From Sphingobacterium kitahiroshimense (GTDB taxonomy: Bacteria; Bacteroidota; Bacteroidia; Sphingobacteriales; Sphingobacteriaceae): a stretch of 64,000 nucleotides of DNA. Shown piece after piece: positions 1 to 10,220 of this stretch. The stretch lies in the NCBI RefSeq assembly GCF_025961315.1, contig NZ_JAOQNK010000001.1, positions 5,146,001 to 5,210,000 on the forward strand, given 5' to 3'. The translations under genes and the position numbers were made by a program. Under the pieces are notes generated by a model, which saw nothing but the letters and a program-made list of their open reading frames with translations, searched no databases and was not told the origin of the DNA. The number at the start of each line of letters is the position of its first letter. Within the stretch, counting starts at the first letter, position 1.

Positions 1-1127
1 TACCAGATATCTTTTATTGATGATTTTACCGGAGTAATAAAGCTATCATAATCGATTTGACGATCATAGAATGCCTTAACTAGATGATCTTCATTACCTT
101 CCTCTAATAGTCGTCTAGATTGTATAAAAGCTGTTGAATTTTCGATAACATCAATTAGTGCTTCATTTGCACTTTTATTATGGCGAAAGTTTATTTGCTC
201 CAGATCTTCTATACCTCTAGAGATTTGCTGGATGTAATATGAATCTTTGCTATTATTTTTTTGATTGTGCATTGTTGTTTCAACACAATCTGCAACAGCC
301 AGTATTAATGCTTTAACTTTTTTTGAAGCTCCGATTTGATCAAGCTCCATACGAATCTCTTGGTAATCTCTATTTACGGAAGTGGCCAAGGAATAGAGGT
401 CAATCAATTGGTAAGCATGTATCCAAAGCGGATATGCAGTTTCATTTTGAAAAGTGTTTTTATTTTGTAGTAAGAGATAGCGTATCAGCTCATGCTGTTC
501 TGCTAAACGGATACTGATTTGGGCTGCTTCCTTGTAAATTTGATTTAAAGGATCATCTTTAACATAATATTTTGCTTTTACCCGTAGTAACTGAGCTGAT
601 GTAAGATAGCAAATGTTAAGAGCACGTTTAAGTTCCCATAGCGGAAATAAACGAGAGTGAATTATACTGACCAAATGATAAAATGCAGTTCCAGCCCCTG
701 CAAATAGAGCAAATTGTAACGGATCATGAGGATGCAACCCCATTGTAAAAGTAATCATAAACAGATTTGTTACTCCTACCATACCTATACGTTTTCCGAG
801 CGCTGTAAACATCGTGAAGATGGCGGCAGCAGCACTTACTGCTACGATAAGAAAAATAGGGTATGGGAGCAAGACTCCAACTGTCAATGCTATTGTCATT
901 GTCCAGAATATACCAGATCTAGCAACAAGCAATTTATCTTTTTGGCGACCAGGAAAATCTGTCATTGAGGCATTCATGGCCGCGATTAAAAATGGAACAC
1001 TATAGTCCAGATGATAATAATATCCGATCAAAAATGCGGGTATCATTGCCGAAAGACAAGCTCTTAAAGCCTCCGGTCCAAATTCATTTAAGAGCCCCGC
1101 TGAATTGCGTAATGCTATTTTAATCAT
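1..1127 (-). CDS. FUSC/YccS-like inner-membrane protein (3' part cut by window edge)
   Basis: An open frame of about 375 codons runs on the minus strand from an ATG at 1127 and leaves the window at base 1 without a stop. Residues about 15-155 are strongly hydrophobic and hold several membrane segments, with short charged loops such as FPGRQKDK. The rest is a long soluble, helix-rich, charged region. This layout of a membrane bundle followed by a cytoplasmic helical domain matches the FUSC/YccS family (aromatic-acid exporter-like proteins). The family call comes from layout and composition, not from a catalytic motif. The start lies 2 bases after the aminotransferase stop, so the two genes are almost certainly co-transcribed. 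A link to export of aromatic compounds would suit the neighbour but is inference. Confidence 0.65.
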   Translation of the reverse strand, partial: MIKIALRNSAGLLNEFGPEALRACLSAMIPAFLIGYYYHLDYSVPFLIAAMNASMTDFPGRQKDKLLVARSGIFWTMTIALTVGVLLPYPIFLIVAVSAAAAIFTMFTALGKRIGMVGVTNLFMITFTMGLHPHDPLQFALFAGAGTAFYHLVSIIHSRLFPLWELKRALNICYLTSAQLLRVKAKYYVKDDPLNQIYKEAAQISIRLAEQHELIRYLLLQNKNTFQNETAYPLWIHAYQLIDLYSLATSVNRDYQEIRMELDQIGASKKVKALILAVADCVETTMHNQKNNSKDSYYIQQISRGIEDLEQINFRHNKSANEALIDVIENSTAFIQSRRLLEEGNEDHLVKAFYDRQIDYDSFITPVKSSIKDIW

Positions 1128-1129
1128 TA

Positions 1130-2344
1130 CTAATACGCACTTACTACTAATTCATTATTAACGGATAAAAAAGCTTGTGCAACGCGCGCTATATTTTCTT
1201 CATTTAAACCTGCAATGCAGATTCTACCACTTTTTACTAAGTATATGGCATATTCCTCACGAAGATCATGGACTTGCTTCGGCGAAAATCCAGAATAGCT
1301 AAACATTCCAGTTTGGTCTATCAGAAAACTGAACCGCTCTTTTTCTCCACCCAATTGGATTATTTGACTGTATAGATTTTTTCTAATCTGTTTCATGCGT
1401 ATACGCATTGATTCAAGTTCAATTAACCAAATTTGTTTTAATTCCGGGTTTCCTAGTATAACGTCTATTAACTTAGCGCCATAAGTGGGAGGGCTTGAGT
1501 AATTTTTACGTACCGTCGCTTTTAATTGCCCAGCTACTAGATTTGCTTCCTCTTTGTCCGTACAGACCACAGAGAGACCACCTACACGTTCACCATATAG
1601 TGAAAATATCTTTGAAAATGAGTTGCTCAGTAAAAATGTTAGGCCAGCATTTGTCATTGCAGTAATCGCATAGAGATCTTCATTAAACCCTTTTCCAAAC
1701 CCCTGATAAGCCATGTCCAAAAAAGGAATTAATTTTTTAAATTTTAAAACCTTTATGGTTTCGTCCCATTGTTCTTTAGTCAGATCTGCGCCAGTAGGAT
1801 TGTGGCAGCAAGGATGAAGAAGAACGATAGCAGACTCTTCCAAGGTCGAAAGAAAAGTGATCATCGCATTAAAATCTAACGTACCTAGTGTATCATTAAA
1901 GTATGGATAATATTCTACTGTAAACCCAGCACCATTAAATATAGAAATATGATTTTCCCAAGTAGGTCTGCTTACATAAACCTTACTGGTTGGATAGCTT
2001 TTCTTCAGGAAATCAGCACCTACTTTTAATGCACCCGATCCTCCAAGGGTTTGAATAGTTGTAATTCTTTTTTCAGTAATAGCTTGAGGAGCATGAGCAA
2101 ATAATAAGTGCTGAATATGTTGACAATAAGAAGGCATGCCGCTCATAGGTAAGTATAGCGATGACTGGTCATTTTTAATCTGGTTTTTTGCCTGAGATAC
2201 AGCATCCATAACAGGAGTTTCACCTCTTTCATTATAATACAGTCCTATGCTAAGATTAACTTTATCAGTACGAGGGTCATTATTGTATGCATCCATCAAC
2301 GATAAGATAGGATCGCCAGCATAGTGTTCGATATGTTTAAACAT
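1130..2344 (-). CDS. Class I aminotransferase, aspartate/aromatic amino acid type (TyrB/AspC family)
   Basis: A PLP-dependent transaminase that moves an amino group between aspartate or aromatic amino acids and 2-oxoglutarate in the cytoplasm. The N-terminus (IEHYAGDPILSLMDAY) is the classic TyrB/AspC opening. HPCCHNPTGADL carries the conserved Asn-Pro-Thr-Gly. SNSFSKIFSLYGERVGG holds the Schiff-base lysine near residue 250 and the substrate-binding arginine environment. The frame is open to 2419, but I place the start at the ATG at 2344: the extra 25 residues do not look like the family and they cover a conserved non-coding element. Length about 404 aa is normal for the family. It is followed directly by the FUSC-like gene. 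Aspartate versus aromatic preference cannot be decided from sequence alone. Confidence 0.88.
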   Translation of the reverse strand: MFKHIEHYAGDPILSLMDAYNNDPRTDKVNLSIGLYYNERGETPVMDAVSQAKNQIKNDQSSLYLPMSGMPSYCQHIQHLLFAHAPQAITEKRITTIQTLGGSGALKVGADFLKKSYPTSKVYVSRPTWENHISIFNGAGFTVEYYPYFNDTLGTLDFNAMITFLSTLEESAIVLLHPCCHNPTGADLTKEQWDETIKVLKFKKLIPFLDMAYQGFGKGFNEDLYAITAMTNAGLTFLLSNSFSKIFSLYGERVGGLSVVCTDKEEANLVAGQLKATVRKNYSSPPTYGAKLIDVILGNPELKQIWLIELESMRIRMKQIRKNLYSQIIQLGGEKERFSFLIDQTGMFSYSGFSPKQVHDLREEYAIYLVKSGRICIAGLNEENIARVAQAFLSVNNELVVSAY

Positions 2345-2394
2345 TATTGTGTTTATTTTGTTATTCGGATAGTGTGATGGTAGCAAAATTAGAC

Positions 2395-2512
2395 AATGTA
2401 TAGTGCAATCAATAGGCACTTACTTACTTCCGAATATATTATCGCTATCGAAATAATTTAAGATAGCAATTTGAAAAATTTACGGGTTTATTAGTGAATA
2501 GGTCTTAAATGT
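2395..2512. promoter_or_regulatory. Repeated upstream element, copy A (conserved loop with covarying stem)
   Basis: About 95 bp matching a second copy at 14255-14355, both in the same orientation relative to a downstream minus-strand gene. It holds three spaced GAAWAATTT-type motifs, and the middle one sits in the loop of an inverted repeat (GCTATC / GATAGC) whose stem sequence differs from copy B while still pairing. It lies 55-150 bp upstream of the aminotransferase start, so it is probably an operator or leader element. The rest of the 2345-2815 gap shows only AT-rich sequence and a terminator. Confidence 0.5.
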
Positions 2513-2781
2513 TATTATTTTATTGAATCATTTTATTCTATTGAAATATTTAAATGACCTCGTTTTTTAGGATTTAACTCAATAGTCTATAGGAATCAGT
2601 GACATGATTTTTTTGAGTTGGATGAGAAAGGGTGAAAGCTTAATAAGAATTTCGAATCAAATAAAATCTTTGTACTATGGATTTTTACAGCAAAGCAACT
2701 ATAAGTCCCAATAAAAGTAAAATTTCCGAAAATATGATTTTGTAGAAACCAATATATCATACTGTTTGAGTGCAAGAAAAA

Positions 2782-2811
2782 TATGTCTGCCTCATTTAGG
2801 AGGCAGACATA
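2782..2811 (-). terminator. Hairpin terminator of uptake locus 1
   Basis: Perfect 12-bp stem (TATGTCTGCCTC paired with its complement) around a 6-nt loop, immediately after the TlpA stop codon on the minus strand. Reading leftwards it is followed by an AT-rich run. Confidence 0.75.
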
Positions 2812-2815
2812 ATTG

Positions 2816-4288
2816 TTAACCTTTATAAGGTTTTTTTGCAGCTTCGATCAACTCTTTCATTTCTAGTTTGATGTAATCTATGTTTGGAGAGGATCCGGTT
2901 AGGGAATAGCGAATATTACCTTCCTTGTCAATAATAAATTTGGCAGGGATACCCTTCACTCCAAATTTAGCGGCCATAACCTCACCAGTTTGAGCATCTT
3001 TCTGATCATCGTAAAGAACTTCAAAAGGATAATTATTTTTTGTTATAAATGATACCACATTTTCTTTATAATTTTTGTCACGCTCCCAGGTATTCATAAA
3101 TAAAAACTGAACATCTTTATCATTGGCATAAGATTCTTGGGCAGCTTTCATACCTGGAAAAGAACGTACGCAAGGTTGGCACCAAGTAGCCCAGAAATCT
3201 AGCACAACAACTTTTCCTTTTAAACTGGCTAATGATACCTTTTCACCTTTTAAATTTAGCAATTCAAAATCTGGTGCAGGTTTAAAAGTTTCCATTTCTT
3301 TGATATGGCTACGTATTGACTTTGCGAGTTCAGCTTTTAATGATGCATTAAAATTTTCGTAACCTTGATCAGATCCATTTAATTCTTTATAAAGCTTTTT
3401 TAGATCATTCTCTACAGCAAATTGTCCTTTTGTATATAATTTTGTCAAGATATTGTAGGCTTCCAGTTTTCTACCTGTCCCCATTAGTGATTTATAGTAT
3501 ACCGTGGCCAATCCATCTGCTTGCTCGGGAGCCGCTTTAAGAGCATTTTCAATATAACCCAAAGCTTCGACATATTTTTTTTGCGCGACAAGAATATTAA
3601 CATAAGCAGACATGGAGCTTGCATACCCCATAGATGCAAAACGTGCTTTATTGTCTTTTTGTTCTTCAGGCAGACTAAGATAATAATAACTATCATCCAT
3701 AGCCGTTTTTAGGAGTGGTGTTGCCGCAGTTGTATCTCCTACAGCTAAAAGTATTTGACCCACAGGAAGGTATCCATTTCCACGCCAAAAGCGTTCTTTC
3801 ATCTCACCAAGATAATAGACAGCTTTATCTGCATTTCCATCATTTGCAAATCCTTGAGCTAGATTTCCTAGCACATAATCATAGGTCAAAAGTTCTTCAT
3901 TGAAGTTTTTTGTTGGCCATTTTTTGATCAGTTCATTATAAGCTTTCTCTTTTTCAGCTGTTGTACTCGCTTCATAAAATACATTTGTTATAAACGCATC
4001 TCGGGTTAGGGATCCTTTTGGATACTTTTTCTTAGCAATAGTTTCTAACGATGCAAATTGCTCTTCTTTTCCAAGTGACCGCAATATATTGATTGTAGTA
4101 CGATACTCTTGCTCCGATTTATAATTTTTAACCTCTTTTAAAAGTACATCTGCCACAGAATCTTTTTGTGCCAGTGTGCCTTTTTCGATGATTGGGAGAT
4201 ATTGTTGAAATTTATCTCTTGATGTCTGTTGCGCCATTCCCGATGAAAGGGCGAGGGCAAGAGAAAGTGTTAATATTGTTGTTTTCAT
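2816..4288 (-). CDS. TlpA-family thioredoxin-like protein with long helical N-terminal region
   Basis: A secreted thiol-disulfide protein. It has a signal peptide (residues 1-20, ending near GMAQQ). A long helical, TPR-like region of about 310 residues follows. The C-terminus (from about residue 335) is an AhpC/TSA-TlpA thioredoxin fold with LDFWATWCQPC, the redox CXXC, then KFGVKGIPAKFIIDKEG containing the cis-proline. It is the last gene of a minus-strand operon behind SusD (32-bp gap). Such long TlpA proteins commonly accompany SusCD loci in Sphingobacteria; the substrate is unknown. It probably keeps periplasmic thiols reduced or isomerises disulfides in imported ligands, which is inference. 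Confidence 0.85.
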   Translation of the reverse strand: MKTTILTLSLALALSSGMAQQTSRDKFQQYLPIIEKGTLAQKDSVADVLLKEVKNYKSEQEYRTTINILRSLGKEEQFASLETIAKKKYPKGSLTRDAFITNVFYEASTTAEKEKAYNELIKKWPTKNFNEELLTYDYVLGNLAQGFANDGNADKAVYYLGEMKERFWRGNGYLPVGQILLAVGDTTAATPLLKTAMDDSYYYLSLPEEQKDNKARFASMGYASSMSAYVNILVAQKKYVEALGYIENALKAAPEQADGLATVYYKSLMGTGRKLEAYNILTKLYTKGQFAVENDLKKLYKELNGSDQGYENFNASLKAELAKSIRSHIKEMETFKPAPDFELLNLKGEKVSLASLKGKVVVLDFWATWCQPCVRSFPGMKAAQESYANDKDVQFLFMNTWERDKNYKENVVSFITKNNYPFEVLYDDQKDAQTGEVMAAKFGVKGIPAKFIIDKEGNIRYSLTGSSPNIDYIKLEMKELIEAAKKPYKG

Positions 4289-4320
4289 TTTATGGTGTTG
4301 TTTAAAATTTAGTGAATAAT

Positions 4321-5715
4321 TTAATTTTCGTATCCTGGATTCTGTGTCAGCTTATTATTACTTAATATCTGCGCTTGTGGTATTGGAAAAAGGACATCGG
4401 TGGCCTGCCAATTCGATTTAATAGGAGAGAGGACTGCAGTCGCACGGTCTGTACGTTTTAGGTCTAGCCAGCGGTGACCATATTCTCCAAAGAATTCATG
4501 TAGACGCTCAGTCTCTATTGCGGTTAATAATTGCGCTTGAGTAGCATTGCTATTGATACCCATTAATCCCGCACGTGTACGAACAGCATCTATATCTGCA
4601 CGTGCACCACTCAGGTTATTGAGCTTTGCTCTAGATTCAGCTCGTATCAGATATTGTTCAGCCAGCCGTAGTAGAACATGATATTCTGCGCCAGATCCAG
4701 AAGCTATTTTATATTTGCTTATCGCATAATATTTTTTATCAGATACTATTTTTTCACTTACCCAGTTAGTTTTCCTTAAATCCACAGTAGGTGTGTTTTC
4801 AAAAGAACTGAATACAGCAGCGGGCAGTGTATAATTAGGAATAGCTGTAGGTGCTGTTATGTAATTTAAGCCAAAGGTTGTTACGCCAGTGAGAGTTCCC
4901 AATTGTAGGATAACTTCATTACTTGCATTTTGAAAATTTTTGTCTGGTGTCGGCATGCCGTAATCTGCTGACTGCAATACCTTCGTGGCATATAATTCAG
5001 CATTCTGATAATCTTTTTGATATAAGTATACTCGAGCGAGTAAGGCGGAGGCGGCTGATTTGTTTGCTCGACCTCTTGGGCTAGCTGTTGCATCATAAGT
5101 TGATGTCATTTTGCTTTCAGCATCTTTCAAGTCTGAAATTATCTGATCAAATACCAGTTGTGATGCCGTGCGTGGTAGAGTTGCATCTTCAAGCGCATAA
5201 AGATCATCTCTCAGTTGCAAAGGCACATCGCCATATAGATTAACAAGGTAGAAGTATGCATAAGCCCTAAAAAACTTAGCTTCTCCGATCAGCTGGTCTT
5301 TTACGGAAGGCGTTAATGTCGTTGATTTATCTAATCCTGATATAGCGTTGTTACTGTTTTTAATCAATTGGTATAAATTTCCCCATAGATTAGCAACAAA
5401 GCTGTTTGTATTGAGTACAGAATTACTAGCAAATTCTGCAATACTTGCATCAGTTGCATTATACTGCAAATCATCAGCCGCTATTCCCGTATAAAATGTT
5501 GTCATATTGGATATATTGGAAGTCGATATTGTTCCAACGGCGGTAGTATATAATCCTCGGATAACGCTATTTGCTGATGCATCTGATGCAAATGCATCAG
5601 CTACACCCACCTGGGTTGGAGGTGCACCTAGATCCACAAATTTTTCACAGGAATTAAACAGGATTGCTCCGTTAGTGAGTAATAGGGATAATATAATTTT
5701 ATTGTTTAGTTTCAT
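4321..5715 (-). CDS. SusD/RagB-family outer-membrane lipoprotein
   Basis: The surface lipoprotein lid of a SusCD transporter. A type II signal peptide ends in a lipobox (LFNSC, Cys near residue 23). The helical SusD fold is shown by GEAKFFRAYAYFYLVNLYGDVPL, the TPR-like stretch ASALLARVYLYQKDY, and the C-terminal hallmark ETERLHEFFGEYGHRWLDLKR, ending in PIPQAQILSNNKLTQNPGY. Length 464 aa is normal. It sits 11 bp downstream of SusC and is certainly in the same operon. Ligand specificity cannot be read; the locus has no glycoside hydrolase, so a glycan substrate is not favoured. Confidence 0.95.
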   Translation of the reverse strand: MKLNNKIILSLLLTNGAILFNSCEKFVDLGAPPTQVGVADAFASDASANSVIRGLYTTAVGTISTSNISNMTTFYTGIAADDLQYNATDASIAEFASNSVLNTNSFVANLWGNLYQLIKNSNNAISGLDKSTTLTPSVKDQLIGEAKFFRAYAYFYLVNLYGDVPLQLRDDLYALEDATLPRTASQLVFDQIISDLKDAESKMTSTYDATASPRGRANKSAASALLARVYLYQKDYQNAELYATKVLQSADYGMPTPDKNFQNASNEVILQLGTLTGVTTFGLNYITAPTAIPNYTLPAAVFSSFENTPTVDLRKTNWVSEKIVSDKKYYAISKYKIASGSGAEYHVLLRLAEQYLIRAESRAKLNNLSGARADIDAVRTRAGLMGINSNATQAQLLTAIETERLHEFFGEYGHRWLDLKRTDRATAVLSPIKSNWQATDVLFPIPQAQILSNNKLTQNPGYEN

Positions 5716-5726
5716 GATTACAAATT

Positions 5727-8700
5727 TTAAAATTGACAGTTAAATCCAAATACAATTGTACGCAACGGAGGTAGTACTTGACCAATAGTTCCTGTTCCTA
5801 GACCGGTAGGACCTCCTTGAACCGTAGTTTCGGTATCCAGTACATATTTGTTTTTTGCCCAGGTAAACAGATTTTGCCCCTGCATAAAAATGCTGCAATT
5901 GGACATTTTAAAGCGAGATGTCCAACTTTTAGGTAGGTTGTACGATAGATTGACAGATCTCAGTTTAATGTAGGAGGCATCTCCATAGACAGCATCAGAA
6001 CTCGTATATTGATTGTAAGAAGTACTTAAAGCTGCACCAGCAGGTGAGGACGATGGTAATGACGGTATAATAGCACCCGGGATATTTGAATTAGGGTTTG
6101 TTGGAGACCATCGATCTAACCAATAATCATTCTGATTGACCATTGCTCCAGGTCTTGTATTGAGCATTTTAGTTACACCAAATCGGTGATTAAATTGGAA
6201 AAATACGCCCAATTCAATCCCTTTATAAGAAAAAGTGTTATTAAACCCACCGTAGAATGGCGTTCCTAGATCAGCTACATAGCGGTCATCAGGACTGATA
6301 ACACCATCGCCATTTAAATCCCCATAAGTAGCTTTTCCTGTTGCAGCATCTACACCTTGATATTGGTATAGTCTAATCAGGTTTAAAGGCTCACCAACAA
6401 TAAAGCTATTCGCATAAAAAGTATTTTCAATTCCAGGGAACTCCTTCAGTTTATTCCTGTAGAATGTAAAGTTAGTGGAGGTTTTCCATGTAAAATTCTC
6501 ATTTGTAATATTTGTTGAACTTAATTCAAGTTCCAAACCTGTATTTTGGATAAGAGCTGGAAGATTGGCTTTATAACTATTGTAACCTACTTGTGTACTT
6601 AAAGTTAGATCTGTGATTTGATCGCTTGATCGATTTCTGAAAAAATTACCAGTGAATAAGATTCGATCCCGTAGAAATCCAAGATCGAGTGCAAACTCCA
6701 TTTTTTTTGTGGTCTCCCATTTGATATATTCATTGGGAAGAGTCCCAATATTCATGGATGGATTATTTAGGTAAGCCGATGAAGTAGAGTACAGGGGAAG
6801 ATACATATAGTTTGGTATCTGATCATTCCCTGTCGTTCCGTAACTTGCTCTTAATTTACCAAAACTCAAGAACTGAATATTGTCCTGAACAAAATTTTCT
6901 TTGCTAAATACCCATCCAAGTCCTATCGCTCCAAAATTTCCGAATCTATTTTTTGGTCCAAATCGAGAAGAAGCATCTCTTCTAAACGTTCCATTAAATA
7001 AATATTTTTCTTTCCAGTCATAGTTTACTTTTCCAAATACAGCATTGTATTTGTAATAAACTAAATTATTGCTCGCCGTAAAAACTCCCGCACCACCTAA
7101 CGATCCTAAAAGGGCATCGTTACTGTAATTAGAGCCATTGGTGGTCTGCGACCGAGAAGAGTTTTGTTGAAAACTAGTACCCACTAAAGCTGTCAATTTT
7201 CCTTCACCAATTGTTTTTACATAATCCAATGTAGGTTCTATGATCCAGTTTTCGGCCTTTGTATTTGCAAAACTAGAAGTTCCTAACGGATTTTGTTGTG
7301 TGTTATTTAAGGAAGATATCGGAGTTTGGTTATTTTGATTAAGCTGTGTAATAGTATAACCGAAGTTTGCTTTTGCAGTCAAGCCAGGAATGATTTTATA
7401 ACTTAAGTTTGCATTTGAAATCAGGTTATTGGTATTGCCAATATATTTTCTTTCCAGGATAGCAATTGGATTATTTATACCTGCCGATGACGGTAACCAA
7501 TAGTATTTTCCATTATCTCCGTAGATGGGGTAATTTGGAGGTAAATTATATAAAGATGTAACATCTGAAGATGGCATATCCGAATTATCATTAGCGTAGC
7601 TGACAGACAATGCCGCATTAAATTTTTTATCAGCGGAGCTGTGGTCCAAGTTTAGGCGGGATGTAAAGCGGCTATTTTTGCTCTCGCCATAAAAAACAGT
7701 GCTTTCACGTCGATATCCCGAATTGAAAAAGAAACGTGTTGATTCATTTCCTCCAGACATATTGGCTTGTACATCAGTGATGTGTCCTTTATTTCCAATA
7801 AGCATCTTTTGCCAATCAGTTCCTTTATTTTGATCCCATAAAAGTAGATCAGGAGCATTTGCAGCTGTTGGTGTAGTTCCGTCATTGGCAAATGCTTCTT
7901 TTCTTAATGTTAAATACTCCTGCAGATTCATCATCGGTATAAAGCGGTTTACTTCAGTAAAACCGGTATTAAAATTAACGCCGATCCGTGTGCGGCCTGC
8001 AGTCCCCTTTTTAGTCGTGATCAATACTACGCCATTTGCACCACGGCTACCATATATTGCGGTGGCATCAGCGTCTTTAAGTACGTCGATACGTTCGATA
8101 TCTGCCGGATTGACCATACTGAAAGGGCTTAGGCCACCTGATGATCCAGAGATACCAAATGAATTTAGATTATCGGTAGCCGGCTGTCCACCATTAAAAT
8201 TAGTAAAGGGTACTCCATCAATGACATAAAGCGGTATTGATCCTGAAGTTGTTCCGCTTAAAGATGCTTGATTTCTGATTTGAATCTGAACTCCGCCACC
8301 AGGTACACCATTATTCTGCGCAATCAACACCCCCGACATTCTACCGGCCAATGCAGCAAGTGGGTTACTAACCGGTTGCGATGCAATATCTTTTGCTGTT
8401 ATAGAAGCTACAGATCCAGTATTCAGTCGTCTCGTTGTTGTGCCATATCCGATCACGACAACTTCTTCCAAACTTCCTTCAGCAGGCTTAAGTCTGATGG
8501 GTGAGACGTTAGCTAAAAGCTGTTTTGCTGAAATTTCAACAGTTTCGTAACCTATGAAAGAGAAAATAATCACAGCATCTGCACTTGGAACTCTGAGGCC
8601 CCAGTGTCCATTGGCATCTGTCGCTGTACTATTCTGCATGTCGCGGTATTCTGCTTTTTGCCAGTTTTTTATTATGACTGAGACACCTGCAAGAGGATTA

Positions 8701-9077
8701 CTATTCTCATTTAAAACCTGTCCTGATAAATGTAGTTGATCTTGAGGTTTTTCTTTTACAGCGATAATATTATTATCCAATTGTTCCCAGGTCAGGTTTG
8801 TACCCGTCAATGATTTGGAAAGTATTTCATTGATACTTATCTGTTTCTTTATAATATTTACTGTAGCGTTGGGAAGTACCGCTTTACTAAAGAACATCTT
8901 GTATTTGCTCTTATTGTTTATTGCGTCGAAGACATCTTCCAGCTTTCCGTTTTGAATTGAAATGTCAATTTTTTCAGTCTGCGAGTAGGCATATCCACTG
9001 TCATGCATGGTACTGAGGCAGACTAATAGTAAGGCCAATCGCGATTCCTTTCTTAGTTTAGTAAATTTACTATTCAT
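5727..9077 (-). CDS. SusC/RagA-family TonB-linked outer-membrane transporter with STN signalling domain
   Basis: A 22-strand TonB-dependent transporter. Order from the ATG at 9077: signal sequence; an STN (secretin/TonB short N-terminal) domain at about residues 35-85 (KLEDVFDAINNKSKYKMFFS); a carboxypeptidase-D regulatory-like beta domain (SGQVLNENSNPLAGVSVII); the SusC box EEVVVIGYGTTTRR; a plug with YVIDGVPF and IERIDVLKDADATAIYGSRG; then a long barrel ending in the aromatic-rich FGFNCQF. The open frame extends to 9137, but that would overlap FecR and add a non-signal N-terminus, so the inner ATG is preferred. The STN domain fits control through the neighbouring FecR and sigma factor. Its SusC box (GYGTTTRR) differs from the TGYQ-type proteins of the other three loci. 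Confidence 0.94.
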   Translation of the reverse strand: MNSKFTKLRKESRLALLLVCLSTMHDSGYAYSQTEKIDISIQNGKLEDVFDAINNKSKYKMFFSKAVLPNATVNIIKKQISINEILSKSLTGTNLTWEQLDNNIIAVKEKPQDQLHLSGQVLNENSNPLAGVSVIIKNWQKAEYRDMQNSTATDANGHWGLRVPSADAVIIFSFIGYETVEISAKQLLANVSPIRLKPAEGSLEEVVVIGYGTTTRRLNTGSVASITAKDIASQPVSNPLAALAGRMSGVLIAQNNGVPGGGVQIQIRNQASLSGTTSGSIPLYVIDGVPFTNFNGGQPATDNLNSFGISGSSGGLSPFSMVNPADIERIDVLKDADATAIYGSRGANGVVLITTKKGTAGRTRIGVNFNTGFTEVNRFIPMMNLQEYLTLRKEAFANDGTTPTAANAPDLLLWDQNKGTDWQKMLIGNKGHITDVQANMSGGNESTRFFFNSGYRRESTVFYGESKNSRFTSRLNLDHSSADKKFNAALSVSYANDNSDMPSSDVTSLYNLPPNYPIYGDNGKYYWLPSSAGINNPIAILERKYIGNTNNLISNANLSYKIIPGLTAKANFGYTITQLNQNNQTPISSLNNTQQNPLGTSSFANTKAENWIIEPTLDYVKTIGEGKLTALVGTSFQQNSSRSQTTNGSNYSNDALLGSLGGAGVFTASNNLVYYKYNAVFGKVNYDWKEKYLFNGTFRRDASSRFGPKNRFGNFGAIGLGWVFSKENFVQDNIQFLSFGKLRASYGTTGNDQIPNYMYLPLYSTSSAYLNNPSMNIGTLPNEYIKWETTKKMEFALDLGFLRDRILFTGNFFRNRSSDQITDLTLSTQVGYNSYKANLPALIQNTGLELELSSTNITNENFTWKTSTNFTFYRNKLKEFPGIENTFYANSFIVGEPLNLIRLYQYQGVDAATGKATYGDLNGDGVISPDDRYVADLGTPFYGGFNNTFSYKGIELGVFFQFNHRFGVTKMLNTRPGAMVNQNDYWLDRWSPTNPNSNIPGAIIPSLPSSSPAGAALSTSYNQYTSSDAVYGDASYIKLRSVNLSYNLPKSWTSRFKMSNCSIFMQGQNLFTWAKNKYVLDTETTVQGGPTGLGTGTIGQVLPPLRTIVFGFNCQF

Positions 9078-9123
9078 ATGAGTAAGTATTGGTTTGTTAG
9101 GTGATTGAGTATGCGTTTGTTTT

Positions 9124-10137
9124 TTATTTGATTTCAATAAGCTGCTTATCTTTATTCATATAACTAAAAGGTTGGACGATTTGCAGTGCTTTTAAAATGT
9201 CATCAAGTTTTTCACGATCAAAAGTTGCAGAATATCTTTGTTTAGCAGTGGATGAGTTCGATATCGTTATTTTGACATCGTAGATACGTTCAAGCTTTTT
9301 GACAATTTCAGATAGGGGCTCATCTATAACTGTAATTCGGTTTAACATCCACTCGGTTTCTAAAGCTGAACCATCTTTGTCAGAAATATTAAATTTTTGT
9401 ATAGCAACTTCTTGATTTGAAATTATCTTTTCAGTTGGAGTTATCGTTTCATGATGCAAAGGTTTGGTTTCTGAGACAATAAACTTTTCTTTAGGACTTA
9501 AGATATATTTTTGAGTTTCTTCACCTGATTGAGAAATAGATACTTTTCCATGTATTAACGCTGTTTCCGCTTTACTTTCTCCGACATAATCTCGTACGTT
9601 AAAAGCTGTTCCAAGAACACTTATTTGCATTCTCGGAGTATGTATCAAAAAGGGCTTATTCGGATCTTTTGCAACATCAAAATAAGCTTCTCCAATCAAA
9701 GTAATTTGTCTATTTGTTGAGTCTTTAAAAGAGGCGGGATAAATTATTTTACTTGAAGCATTAAGCGTTACTTTTGTACCATCTTCCAGTATAATGTGGC
9801 GTTGCTGTCCTTTCGCTAGCGTGACTTCGATGTTATTTAATTGTCCATGTTTGGGCCATAATATATAGGTCAGCGCAAAACAGAAGATGGCCGCTATAGC
9901 CGTTATTTTTGTGAAATTGATTTGCTTTTTTTCCTTCAAATCTAACTTCTTCAAAATATTTTTACGTATTCTAGCTTTTATGAGCTTTTGTTTTCGCTCT
10001 GTAAGTTTATTGATAATATCTGGGCGTGAAGAAAAACTTTCATAAAACTCTTCTACAGTTTCAGAATCTTCTTTACTAGCTTCACCATTTAGGTACTTGT
10101 CTATCGACTTATCGAGTTTTGGATTTGGTTCTTGCAT
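9124..10137 (-). CDS. FecR-family anti-sigma factor
   Basis: A single-pass inner-membrane regulator that receives the signal from the SusC STN domain and controls the ECF sigma factor. It has an N-terminal cytoplasmic helical region, one membrane segment (ITAIAAIFCFALTYILW, about residues 80-97), a periplasmic FecR domain (GTKVTLNASSKIIYP, then ITLIGEAYFDVAKDPNKPF and VLGTAFNVRDY) and a C-terminal DUF4974-like part (EPLSEIVKKLERIYDVKITI). The start is taken at the second ATG (10137), because the first seven residues of the longer frame do not resemble family members. It sits 83 bp after the sigma gene and just before SusC. Confidence 0.9.
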   Translation of the reverse strand: MQEPNPKLDKSIDKYLNGEASKEDSETVEEFYESFSSRPDIINKLTERKQKLIKARIRKNILKKLDLKEKKQINFTKITAIAAIFCFALTYILWPKHGQLNNIEVTLAKGQQRHIILEDGTKVTLNASSKIIYPASFKDSTNRQITLIGEAYFDVAKDPNKPFLIHTPRMQISVLGTAFNVRDYVGESKAETALIHGKVSISQSGEETQKYILSPKEKFIVSETKPLHHETITPTEKIISNQEVAIQKFNISDKDGSALETEWMLNRITVIDEPLSEIVKKLERIYDVKITISNSSTAKQRYSATFDREKLDDILKALQIVQPFSYMNKDKQLIEIK

Positions 10138-10220
10138 TTTGATTAGTACAATGTTCACTTAAGTAGTGTGCATTTTCAGTATGAGTGTACTAGTCAGAAA
10201 TTATTTTTTTTATAAAGAGC

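Noticed and set aside
2345-2419. N-terminal extension of the aminotransferase
   Set aside because: It is not family-like and lies in the promoter region beside a repeated non-coding element.
7885-8229. 114-codon frame antisense to SusC
   Set aside because: Shadow of the transporter coding sequence, with no family resemblance.
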